Origin: Perkinsus olseni
Lineage: Eukaryota > Perkinsozoa > Perkinsida > Perkinsidae
Length of the DNA: 33,524 bases
NCBI GenBank assembly: GCA_013115135.1
Contig: JABANP010000548.1
Location: forward strand, 1-33,524
Direction of reading: 5' to 3'
The notes beneath the pieces are model-generated. The model was given only the letters and a program-made list of their open reading frames with translations, did no database searches and was not told where the DNA came from. Shown here in pieces: positions 1 to 9,600 of the stretch. A program made the position numbers and the translations under genes. Within the stretch, counting starts at the first letter, position 1, and each line of letters starts with the position of its first letter.

Positions 1-890
1 CCACACGAGATAAAGCATCTGCATTGATGTTCTTGGCACCTTCCCTTATAACGCACGGTAAACTTAAATGCTTGTAGTGCGAGCAACCATCTGGCCACCT
101 TGGGACTGCAGGACTTCTTAATCCACGAAAGAGGACGATGATCAGAGAAGCAAATGACCTCGAGGGGGTAACCTAGAATAAAATGCTCAAAGTGCAGCAA
201 GCTCTTGAGAAGCGCGTAGGCTTCTTTCTCATACACTGGCCAATTGAGCTGTGACCCCGACAATGCTTGACTGTAATAGCCAACGGGTCTACCATTTTGT
301 TCTAGGACCCCTCCTATAGCGTAGTCACTAGCGTCTGTACATAACTGGAATGGCTGATCAAAGTCCGGATACGCTAAATAAGGCAATATAGCTAAAGCCG
401 CTTTTAATTCATAAAAACTAGCCTCATGTTCGTCACTCCAAGTGTCTTCTAATTTCGGATCATCATTCTTACACAACGTCAAAATACGCTGAAGAGGTCT
501 AGCGTGGTCCGAAAAATCAGGAATGAATTCTCTATAGTAACCAGCTAACCCCAAGAAGGAGCGCAACTCCACAACATTCTGCGGAGCTGGCCACTTCGTA
601 ATTGCTTCAACCTTATTAATAGCTGGCCTCATACCTTCACCGTCGAAGACGTGAGCGAGGTACTCCACCTCAGGCATTCCGAAGGCACATTTCTCGGCCG
701 ACAGTGTTAAGTTGTACCTGGCCAAGCGTTGGAACACAATACGCAGGTGCTCTAAATGCGTCTCCGGATCAGGAGAAAAGACGAGGATGTCGTCCAAATA
801 AACCTTCACAAATGGCAAGTCGGCGAGGATGCGGTCCATACCCTTCTGAAATCTGGCTGGCGCATTGGACAATCCGAATGGCATCCTTTC
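1..890 (-). pseudogene. pol: reverse transcriptase C-half and RNase H (Ty3/gypsy pol)
   Basis: A reading frame open over about 290 codons starts near 884 on the minus strand and runs toward the window edge. It begins MPFGLSNAP, reaches the catalytic YLDD box about 35 residues later, and continues through the thumb/connection (FLGLAGYYREFIPDFS) into RNase H (LCTDASDYAIGGVL, with later YEKEAYAL and SDHRPLSW). The last ~15 codons before position 1 switch frame: the expected end motif NADALSR is readable only in another frame, so there is a single-base break near position 45. Another break at about 888 separates it from the upstream RT part. It would copy the element RNA and remove the RNA template. 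Confidence 0.9.
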
Positions 891-1345
891 CATTGGTACA
901 ACGGAAACCCTGGACCGGGACAGAACGCCGTTTTATGGCGATCCTCCGGAGCCACTCGGAACTGCCAATAGCCTGATTTCAGATCTAGAGTTGAAAATAC
1001 TTTGGCGCCCTGGAGGTGCTCCTGCATCGTCATCTGGCCTTGGAATCAAATATGAATCCAAGACTGCGACATCATTGAGCTTGCGGTAGTCAATGCACAT
1101 CCGACATTTCCCGTTCTTCTTAGGCACGTACACACACGGGAAACGATAAGGGGACGATGACAACTCGATAACGTCGCTGGCCGAACATGTCGTCGAGCAT
1201 CGCTTGCACCTCCTCTCTCCACTCTGTGAGGTATCCTTCTTATCTTCTCCGCAATGGGGACATCCGTCAGCAAGGGGATCTGATGATCCATCTCCGTAAA
1301 TTCTCCTGGCCTGACTGTAAACAATTGCGCATACTCATTGCACAA
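806..1345 (-). pseudogene. pol: reverse transcriptase N-half, frame-broken
   Basis: Three overlapping minus-strand frames together spell the RT fingers and palm: a segment with VRPGEFTEMDHQIPL near 1340-1270, then YVPKKNGKCRMCIDYRKLND near 1130-1070, then FSTLDLKSGYWQFRVAPED near 1000-940. The frame changes between them at about 1230-1270, 1040-1060 and 888. The catalytic Asp of the LDLKSGYWQ motif is present. The breaks mark this as a dead copy. Confidence 0.85.
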
Positions 1346-1504
1346 CCGTCTATAAGGCTCATAACGAGGCTCATCCGGAAAAAGCAGGCATTTCTAGCGC
1401 TTCATCTTGGAAGTCAGGGACGGCAAAGCGCATAGGACCCGCAATGTCGTCATCCTTCATATCATCCGGATCTACGCCCTCATCTGGCCAAGTCTCAGGC
1501 GGAG

Positions 1505-2178
1505 TCAACCCTCTAACGGCACACGCGAAGGTAATTGCGTAGGGCCTGTCACTTCCGGCGTCCGGGCTTCACGGACCGTACAAATAACTGGCCGTGACCG
1601 TCCGTCGTGAGTCGGAACAGAGCCCAACAAAATGTCATAATTATGGGTAACCTGGCCTGGCGCTCCAGGAGATATAACTCCTGGCCCCTCCGAGGCCTGT
1701 GCTGAGCCCAGGTTGTCCACTTGCACACCTTGCTCGCAATAACTTGCGACTGGCGATGTAGTGGAGTTCCCCGGCCCCAGCGAGGTACCCTCTACAAACT
1801 CAACATGGCCCTTGGGCTGACAACCCAACGGAGCCACAAGATCTTCACCAGTCTGGATGGCAACCGTTGCCACAACCGGTGACATAATCGATGGTACCGA
1901 TGAATCTGTCGAATACTCCTCATAATTAGCCTCAATACTAGCTCGGCGTCGACGCTGACGACGTTCACGTCGATTACCGTGGTGTCCAGGTTCCGACCTC
2001 GTCGCTTGGGCAGAGACGAATCTTGATCAGACACCAACTCCGTAGCCTTCGGTACCACATTGGCTACTGGCCGAGCAGGGCGTAGTACAACAGAGGGAGA
2101 ATAATGGGTCGTGTCCATAACCGACTTCGGGGCTGGCCTAACGCTCGTACCAACCCACCCAATGACGTAGTAAACCAC
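1505..2178 (-). pseudogene. protease-RT spacer of the gypsy-type element
   Basis: Two overlapping minus-strand frames (1792-2178 and 1505-1885) with no domain I recognise. They lie between the protease and RT, where Ty3/gypsy elements have a poorly conserved linker; the 1505-1885 frame is acidic and rich in Ser/Thr/Pro/Gly, and the other is Arg-rich. The choice of frame is uncertain. It is included because it fills the expected position, not because of a recognised motif. Confidence 0.4.
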
Positions 2179-2599
2179 GGCATAGGAGACTTCTCTTCGG
2201 TAGGCACAACCAATACTGGAGGGTTACCACTGGTAAGAAGGTCAATACCAAAATGACATAAAAAAATCGTGTCCAAGAACCACATCATAATACAGCTCTT
2301 CCACCACCATAGCTGATATCGTAAAACCCACACTGGCCATCTCCTCCTCGCTTCCCCTGAGGCTGCCACTCACCCCAGGGGTCCTTGAACACAGCGGTGT
2401 CATACAATAAATAATTAATTACCATACCTCCCACCAGACGACATGGAGTCTGATCCACCGTAATCAATTCCATACCTGGAATCGAACGAATCTGGCCCCA
2501 CATAGCCCGCGGGACTGCGTCCTTTGAGACTATAGTGTGGCAACTCCCCGTATCAACCAGAGTCCGCAACAACGGGCTACGAGCCCAGACACAGGGCAA
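2064..2599 (-). pseudogene. retroelement aspartic protease, frame-broken
   Basis: The minus-strand frame 2285-2599 contains LVDTGSCHTIVS, the retropepsin active site (DTG) with the usual hydrophobic flank. About 80 residues later the reading continues in frame 2064-2369, which contains FGIDLLTSGNPP just after a degraded (I/L)LG-x-D-F type second motif. The two halves are in different frames, with a break near 2285-2370. It lies between the zinc-knuckle end of Gag and the RT, the normal place. It would cleave the Gag-Pol polyprotein. Confidence 0.8.
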
Positions 2600-2673
2600 C
2601 TCAGCACTCCACGCACGAAGGAACCACCCTTCCCTCCAAAGGTAGATATAACAATACTTTTACCTCAGATACA

Positions 2674-3486
2674 TTACGAGTCAGAAAAATCAATTACAGG
2701 CGAAACTGTCGCAGAAATGTTACAGCCGGTAGCCGGCGGTCGCTGGCCAGGCGGCCGCCCTACTGTTTCCCCTGGCCCTTGCGGGCCCTCTGAGGACACC
2801 TCCCAGCCATGTGTCCTTCCCTTCCCACAGATAAAGCAACCCTTCTCATGCTTCTTCTTGGTGCACAGGTGGGTCAAGTGTGGACCCTCACATATGCCAC
2901 ACTTCCTCAATCCTTGCGGACGACCTTGTCCTTGCTGACCCTGCTGCTTCTTCACAGTCTGCAAGACCTGGCCAAGTCCTTCCGTCACAGGCTGAAATAT
3001 CTCTCGGAGGGACCTAGTCATCATAGCCTCAAACTCGGCTTGCGTCGGTACAGGCTTCTCCGGGCCCGTCTTATCATTGGGCAAGCCCGCAGCCACTGCC
3101 TTGCTGGCCTGTGCCGAAGCCTTGTAGTCATCCACAATATCGCAGATATCCTTGATAGTCCGTGGCAATCTTTTCCTAAGCTCTGATTGCGCCGCCAGTG
3201 GCGCAGCTTCCACGCAACGATCAAATATCTGTCGATCCATAACCTCCTTAGGTAACTTGCTCGTATCTGGAAGGGCCCTGTTATAATCCTTCATATACCT
3301 ACTTAATCTGGCCGCGAACGCCGAAAAGGGTTGGCGACCATCCCAGGATAATCCATGGAACGCCTTCAAAATCTCATCCGGTTGCCAACGCGCGAACAGC
3401 CCGAGGAGCATCTCCTTATCACTGGCCCAGTCCTCCTTGGTAGCCAACGTCTCCCAGGAGTCGAAATAATCATCCTCCAGGTACAA
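2674..3486 (-). CDS. gag: Gag capsid/nucleocapsid of the gypsy-type element
   Basis: A 270-codon minus-strand frame. Residues ~1-120 form an acidic/aromatic, helix-rich stretch (WETLATKEDW, LSWDGRQPFSAFAARLSRY) like the retrotransposon Gag capsid region. Residues ~195-215 carry zinc knuckles, CGICEGPHLTHLC (CX2CX3HX4C) followed by a second partial CFICGKGRTHG unit. The frame is separated from the upstream N-terminal Gag frame (3517-3876) by a break near 3490-3515, so the annotated start is only the first Met after that break. It packages element RNA into particles. Confidence 0.85.
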   Translation of the reverse strand: MYLEDDYFDSWETLATKEDWASDKEMLLGLFARWQPDEILKAFHGLSWDGRQPFSAFAARLSRYMKDYNRALPDTSKLPKEVMDRQIFDRCVEAAPLAAQSELRKRLPRTIKDICDIVDDYKASAQASKAVAAGLPNDKTGPEKPVPTQAEFEAMMTRSLREIFQPVTEGLGQVLQTVKKQQGQQGQGRPQGLRKCGICEGPHLTHLCTKKKHEKGCFICGKGRTHGWEVSSEGPQGPGETVGRPPGQRPPATGCNISATVSPVIDFSDS

Positions 3487-3516
3487 CCCAAGAGTAGCTG
3501 CACGGACTTCGTTAGG

Positions 3517-3876
3517 CTAGTGAGCCGCCCTCGGCCGCCGCCCCCATAGCGTTTCAACCATACGCGAAAAATCAGTAGTCCCATCGTACCCAGCAGGCAT
3601 ACGATTAGTAATCTGGACGTTCACAGAGCTCCTCACTCTTGCGGGATCATTCTGTCTTGCTGGGGTCGTGTCCTGCGTGGTTGGTGCCGTGGAACTGGCC
3701 GCCCGACTGGCCGCGACTTCCTCAAGGAGTTCGTTATACTGCTGTGCTGCAGTTCTGGCCATGTCGGTGAGCTGTGCCATCTGCTCGTCAGTAAGACCCC
3801 ACGCTTGACCCCGTTCTGTCGCTTCATTAGTAGCGGCATCAACATCAATCGGTGATCTAGCCGATCCAGAACTCAT
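3517..3876 (-). CDS. gag: Gag N-terminal segment of the gypsy-type element
   Basis: A 119-codon minus-strand frame starting at ATG 3876, only 34 bases inside the primer-binding site, the expected place for a Gag start. It is Ser/Ala/Thr-rich with a central acidic, helix-prone stretch (LTDMARTAAQQYNELLEEVAA) that could be a short coiled coil. It ends by frame shift just before the capsid-like frame at 3486. No catalytic motif is expected. Confidence 0.7.
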   Translation of the reverse strand: MSSGSARSPIDVDAATNEATERGQAWGLTDEQMAQLTDMARTAAQQYNELLEEVAASRAASSTAPTTQDTTPARQNDPARVRSSVNVQITNRMPAGYDGTTDFSRMVETLWGRRPRAAH

Positions 3877-3909
3877 ATTCGTTGTTGTGCTTGGTGTCAG
3901 AACAAGGAG

Positions 3910-3918
3910 CTGCTACCA
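3910..3918 (-). other. primer-binding site, initiator-Met tRNA type
   Basis: Minus strand TGGTAGCAG, complementary to the common 3' end of eukaryotic initiator-Met tRNA (CTGCTACCA). It lies 34 bases upstream of the Gag ATG and 2 bases from a TG on the plus strand (3921) that would be the CA end of the 5' LTR. The match stops after nine bases. Confidence 0.75.
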
Positions 3919-3920
3919 AT

Positions 3921-4420
3921 TGTGAGGGTTTCAACACAACAACGCTTGTTATCCGATATACGTTAACAGATAATGGTCCAGGGTTGAGCCAAACCAATGC
4001 CACCAGAATACCCAAGTGGTACGATACCACAGAAGAGAAGAGAGAAAGGCTACTCTTCCTAGACGGTCTGTCTATCTGGCCTCAGCCACGCAAGGCGCCT
4101 CACGCTATGCGCATGCGTGCTGGCCGAAAAGGGGACAGCGAAGCACAATAAGAGTACCGGCCTCGAATGAGTAGACGGAAAGAGACTATAGAGACTCAGT
4201 CTGATAATTATAGTAATGGTAGAACTGGCCCTGGCGTGCGCGCAATACACCAAGGGAGTGACTGCCATCACAAGCCAGGCTGATGCGCATGCGTGCACAG
4301 ACGAAGAGACAGCGGAGTGGCATAGCATCAGCATTCTTCGACTGAACCCTCTTAAACTGGAGATTTCAACGTCTGGTTCAGAAAGCGGAGTTCTATATAA
4401 CACTTTTATGCGTTGTGCGA
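3921..4420 (-). repeat. 5' LTR of the gypsy-type element, outer end not defined
   Basis: Sequence directly outside the primer site should be the 5' LTR. No partner LTR is in the window, so the outer edge is a guess. It holds two copies of the 14-mer ATGCGCATGCGTGC (4107-4120 and 4283-4296) and, read on the minus strand, a TATA-like TTATATAG near 4395-4402. Small open frames here have no recognisable product. Confidence 0.4.
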
Positions 4421-5290
4421 TCAAGTATGCTTTTGAAGAGCAGCGAGGTTGTACCCTTCAGAGTCGTAGCACCCCTAACTTGATCCCCCCATGGGGGACT
4501 CAGCGTTGCTAACGCTGCGTTGAAGGTCGAGCTATTAGAGAGCGAAGAGCCGAGAGAGATGGAAACAACGTGATCGATCATGCTATTCGCGAAGCTGAGT
4601 AACCTATTTGTCGCGAAAATCCGAGTTCCAGGCGCGTAATGGACAGGTTCTTTTGGATTCGCGCAGTTGGATGCGCGAATTGTTCACCATCAATGTTCAC
4701 CATCAATGTATAGAATGAGCCATCTGTGCCGCTCATCATATGGGCGCACAACGAGACCCTTAGGGTCTGATTCAGATCGTCTGAATAGCGAGCCGCCTTG
4801 CAGCGAAAACTCTTTTGAAGGACCGTGTTGAGAGACTGGCTGACTGAGAAGCTCCCAGCCAGCACCGGGTGTTTTGTTCTCAGTGAGAACACAGCGTAGC
4901 TTCTTATCGGAGCAAGATAGGACCAGCGATATAACATCACAACCGTATCCGGCAACGCCAAACACGCCTGCCCCTGCTGCTTGTCACCTACCTCAGAACA
5001 CGCAAAAAATCGCGCTGAAAAAAGACGTTGAGGAAAAGCAAGTCAGAGCAAGAACGCAAGTGATCGACGAGAATAATCGCGGTTAACACGAAGCAATGTA
5101 AATTTCGCCGCCTACAGAACCAAGAGTGCAAGGGATGTTCACCACGTGACGTGGTACACGCTCACCGCTCTTCTGGCACGTGAATATGAGAAATTAGGCC
5201 TTCAGGCTCTGCGGCTACTGCTGCTCGAAGTCCGAGCCTCGAACTCCTTCTGTCTCTTCTTCATAGCCTCCCATACTCTTGTGGATGTAA
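4421..5290. other. stretch without a supported gene; 13-bp tandem pair
   Basis: No gene can be supported. Two overlapping minus-strand frames (4578-4961 and 4690-4965) look unremarkable. A 13-bp unit, TGTTCACCATCAA, is repeated exactly at 4681-4693 and 4694-4706. A ~28-bp segment at 4887-4915 resembles 19833-19866. It may include the outer part of the retroelement LTR. Confidence 0.4.
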
Positions 5291-5293
5291 CAA

Positions 5294-5665
5294 TCAGATG
5301 GGGTTGCCGAGACTGATTTTTGGAAACTGTACAATGGCATCAGAGCCAGGAAGAAAGGAGTAACTCAAACATATTAATTGAATTAATGCGTACTGAGTTG
5401 GCACTTGAAATGTATCAACCTGATTTCGGGGCCAATACAGTTCGGCTACCTCTTTACGCCACTTAATCGTGGAAGTGTCGAAAAGTGTGTGGAAATTCCA
5501 CATCTTTCGAGTGGAAAATAAACACGCCTGTTTAACATCCACCATTACCCGACAATCGAGCGCCATCTTTTCCAAGTCGGGCGTGAATATGGTACTGTTC
5601 TCCTCACCAAGTTCCAGGACAGGTGTTTTGTCTCCGACTATGATCGTCACCCATGGGTTGCCGTT
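5294..5665 (-). CDS. possible exon of a hypothetical protein
   Basis: A minus-strand frame of 118 codons from the first Met (about 124 if it starts at a TTAGCAG-type splice acceptor near 5672). The middle has a protein-like composition (VTIIVGDKTPVLELGEEN, then a WNFHTLFDT segment), while the last ~35 residues after the sequence PRNQ look like intron read-through because a GTTGAT donor-like site follows. No domain recognised. It could equally be a chance open frame. Confidence 0.3.
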   Translation of the reverse strand, partial: NGNPWVTIIVGDKTPVLELGEENSTIFTPDLEKMALDCRVMVDVKQACLFSTRKMWNFHTLFDTSTIKWRKEVAELYWPRNQVDTFQVPTQYALIQLICLSYSFLPGSDAIVQFPKISLGNPI

Positions 5666-5799
5666 TCTCTGCTAAGTCACATCCCGAAGATGCCATGGCC
5701 AATGCAGCGAGTGTAGTACAGGAAGGGGCGGGAACGGGATGTATATCAGGCAATGGAAGAAGGCATCGTAGTGAATAGTGAATGTGCATTAGTCGGTCT

Positions 5800-6690
5800 A
5801 TTAAGGCAGGGCCAAGGTCTTTGAGCAGAACCTCTTACCTGTTGGAATACGGCGTGAGACCATGGATTCCTAGATCGAGTTCAAGTTCACTAAACTGGAT
5901 TGTAGCAGCCTTCTCAGCGTTTCAAGCCGCTCTCGCGGATACTCGGCGGGGATTTTATCATACATTATGCAATAATGCCACCGCAACACTTTGTGAGTCT
6001 CCGAACATTATCGTTAACTATGTATGTAAAACTATTCAATATTGGGCATGTTACAGCAGAGGTGAATCCTAGGAAAGGTTAGACTCGGATTCAATCGCTT
6101 TCCCGAAATCGAGCGCGATTTACCCTCGTGTTACATGTTCTCGTAGTTAGGAATGTGTGCATAGTGCTGACCCGATTAAGCAAAGTTGTTAAAGTTGTGG
6201 TATTAGATACTGCCGCGTCCGCCGGCGGAGCATGGGAAATTGGGTAAGCTAGAAACAGAGCGGGTCCGTCGCAGTTCTGCATGACTCTGCTTTCCCGCAG
6301 ATCCACGTCACTCTTTGACGAGTCTTGGATCCATGCGGAATCTGACTCGACGGGTAGGGTTACGGGTTTTCTGAAGAACTAAGTGCTTGCCCCCTTGGGA
6401 GCTCGACGGCCTGGCTTCACGAAGGATCCGAGGTTTGTGTGGAATTTTGTGGCGCGCCGCAAGGGAAGTTCCCCGAGTTTGTGGCGAGACCTCCGTATCT
6501 GACGGAAGAGAGATTTGACATCACTCGTAGGCTTGCGTCTCGGAAACTCGATGGAGACTATAGCTTCCATTTTCTAATGTCGTCAAATCTTTTGGGTGTG
6601 TTTCTCGTATTACTCGGCTATATCCGTATCTTGCATGGTTGAACCTAAGATACCCGTTCAATAAGTGTTCAGTTATGCTTGCTTCAGTTG
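5800..6690. other. intergenic or undetected exons
   Basis: No coding region can be supported. The stretch contains one copy of AATTTTGTGGCGCG (6443-6456) and a GAACCTAAGATAC motif (6644-6656) that recurs inside the downstream kinase gene. A short plus-strand open frame at 6439-6642 has no recognised domain. Confidence 0.4.
6443..6456 (+). repeat. dispersed 14-mer AATTTYGTGGCGCG, copy 1
   Basis: AATTTTGTGGCGCG, one T for C against the other copies. It lies upstream of the kinase start. Five further copies occur up to 11649, four of them inside introns of 51-212 nt. Confidence 0.7.
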
Positions 6691-6699
6691 AGCTCGATC

Positions 6700-9600
6700 A
6701 TGTCTTTGACTGAAGGAAAGGAGGAGGAGGCACCGGCGCCAGTCGAAGATCCACTGGAGTTGGTCCGCAAGGGAATGAGAAAACGTCGAGAAAGTGTAAT
6801 AGGGCAAGTCACTGTCTCCAAGAGCAATCTAGTGGCGTGGTAATTACAATATCCGGCGATGTGGGGAGGTCTCGGTAACCCGGTATGCGGAGTCACACCC
6901 CCAGCCCGTTTTGGCAAGCGCCGCTTTGAAGGGTCGCATCGAGAAGATCGTAACTAATAGGGCTGTACATGAGTTCACCTGATACGTTTGTGAGCACCAG
7001 GGTTGGAGTGAGTATGTGGAGTAGTTTGCGCTATAAAAGAATAGATCGCTACTGCGCAATATGCTGTACGAATAGGGCTAGTTATAAGGCTACTCATCAA
7101 GGCTGTGGCATAATGTTTTATCGCGGCATAAGTTCCCCTGCAGTGGGTCAGTCTGGATCTACCACGCCCAGACGCAGCTATAGTGGGAGAGAAGCGTTAT
7201 GGGTGTGTGCTTCCTTCGGAACCTGTTTTTCGGTTTCAGGTTCTCTTTGAAGACACTACTAAATTGGTGCATACTTTCCGTAATTTTGTGAAGCCTCGAA
7301 CCCTCTCCCTGGATGATCTGGATGTCTTCCAAACTGTGGGTTGTGGAGGGTAGTATAACTGTGGAGTATCTTAATTGAGTGTATCTGCCTCGGATCAACC
7401 TAAGATACGGTCGAGTGCGACTGTGTTATCTCAAACAACAAGATCTGGATGCGGTGAGCTCGGAGATATCTACGGAAGAAGTTCGACAGCTCAGCATTGT
7501 AGACTGGGAGTATCTTCAGGTCAACCGTGAGTTTGACGGATCAGGTCCCGTGCGCTCTGGAAGATTCTCAACAAGATTAAGGTTGCTAAGAAGTTCCGAG
7601 GATCGATTGTCCACGCGGTAAAATTCAGGATCAGTTTTCGGAAATTTCCAGAAAATTTTCCGGTAACTTTCAGGAGGGAACAGTTTTTCCTTTTTTTCAG
7701 GCGGAGGCTATCCGGGACGAGGTTGAGATTCTCGGCCAGATTGAGTTCCCTTTCATCGTCGGAGTGCTCAAGATATTCCACGACCCGCAGAGGGTGTTTG
7801 TGCTCATGGAATTCTGCACTGGTAAAGCATTGGTCCAAAAATGGGAGAAAATATCCGATTCCGGGTTTTCTCGCCCGGAACTTACATCTTCCAGACGGGG
7901 ACCTGAGGCCTCTGTAGGGTATGGGCGGAAAAATTCGGTTTTCGGAAGATATTCCCCCAAAGATTTTATGTGCTCTCCCGACCTCGGCAATATCCCTGGA
8001 CTCGTGTGTTACCGGCTTCAACCTAAGATACGCTTTTTCAGGCGGCGAGCTGTATAAAGTTATACACAGTAGAGACAGTGGCTTAGAACGGAACCGAATT
8101 AGCGGTAGGTGGGATCGAACCGGGGACCTTGCCTCTTCCACACACTGGCGAAGCTCGAGGCTTCCCCAGACTGAGGGAACCACTCCCTGCTGGATGGGCC
8201 ATTCGCTATGAGATCGATATCAGGAAGGAAAATTGCGAATGAGGGATCCCGATTGCGATGGGATTATTTCGGAAATTCCCTTTGGGTTCTACTGTCTTCA
8301 GCACGTACGTTCAGCTCTTTGAGAACCTCCATCGCCCGACGCTCGGCCACTAGAGCGCTTCTTTGTTGATACGTCTCTTGGCAAATTCTTAGCATCACTG
8401 GGGTGTAGCCTGAAATGCGTCCATGGGGTCGAATTGTAGCTGGGCAACCGTGCTTGTGTGCGGCGATGACTGGCAGTTAGGGAACGAAACCGTAATCGTA
8501 CCCCTACCGAGCTCCGTAACAAACCGTTACCGTACTCTCGCCCACCTCTAAATCGAATCAAGGACTAAAATTCGAGTGTAGTACCCTTGAAGATGCTATA
8601 CCACGTCCTCACCAACTCTCACTCGACCGCCCCGTAGCTATACGCTTGCACATAACTTTTTTCAACTTTTCACATTATTCATTGTGAGGTCTGTGATACC
8701 TCTCGTTCTGGCGTGAGGGCCTTTAGTGAACTTGAATTGCGTTTTTGTCTGCAGGCGGGGTGACGCCTCGAGTAGCTCAGCACTGGATCGGTGAGCTTGT
8801 CCTCACTCTGGAGTATCTCCATCAGCGTCATACTGTGTATAGAGATCTCAAGCCGGAGAATTGTATGCTTGATAATCAGGTAGGTGGTGAGGCGCAGGTT
8901 CGATCCCTGGCGCGAGTATTTTTAATGCATTTTCAGGGGCATGTGAAACTAGTTGACTTTGGTATGGCCAAAAGACTAGAGCCTAAGGATCATTTCCGTA
9001 ATTTTTTCAACTCATGGAGTTACTCTAATTTTCGTTTTTTTGCGAGGTACCAAAACTAATTGCGGAACCTTGATCTATCAGGCTCCCGAGATGCTGCTGA
9101 ATAGACCCTATAGGTGAGGAAAAAAGGTGGTATGTTTTTGTAACTTCTTTTCGGGTTATAGTATCGAGCCAGATTGGTGGGCATTGGGAGTGCTAGTGTT
9201 CGAAGTCTTCATGTTGAGATGTCCTTGGGGTGAGTTCACGGCTGCCATCCGGAAGGTCGTTGGTTCGATCCTCGGGCACGTCGTTTTTATCTGTTACAGA
9301 TTGGTCAAGAGATATCACCGATCACTTCAACATTCAGCAGGCTATTATGGCTGTAAACATTCGGTGAGTTGATGGGAAGAGCGCACGCCCGAGTGATCGA
9401 TTATCGTTCATGACACAGGTGGGGTAAGAGAGGTGGCGTGGACAGGGTAACGAAGGATCTCATTAACACGCTTCTCGTGTTCAATCCGGAGAAACGCATA
9501 GCAGGGCTTATCGCCAAGGTGATGAATTTCGTGGCGCGCGACTTTCATCCTCCTCGACTGTGTTGTTGCCTTTCTCTCAGTTGAAGGACCACAAGTTTTT

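Larger units (their letters stand above)
1..3921 (-). mobile_element. Ty3/gypsy-type LTR retrotransposon, decayed, cut by window edge
   Basis: Read on the minus strand, the order is primer-binding site, Gag, CCHC zinc knuckle, aspartic protease, reverse transcriptase, RNase H, which is the Ty3/gypsy (Metaviridae) order; integrase and the 3' LTR would lie left of position 1. The coding parts sit in at least five different frames, so this copy cannot make a full polyprotein without many frame changes. The RT has the YLDD box and the FSTLDLKSGYWQ-type motif seen in Ty3/gypsy elements. Superfamily assignment is secure; the 5' LTR outer end is unresolved because no second LTR is in view. Confidence 0.9.

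Noticed and set aside
5139..5155. ACCACGTGACGTGGT palindrome as a regulatory operator
   Set aside because: A single short E-box-like palindrome with no gene supported next to it.
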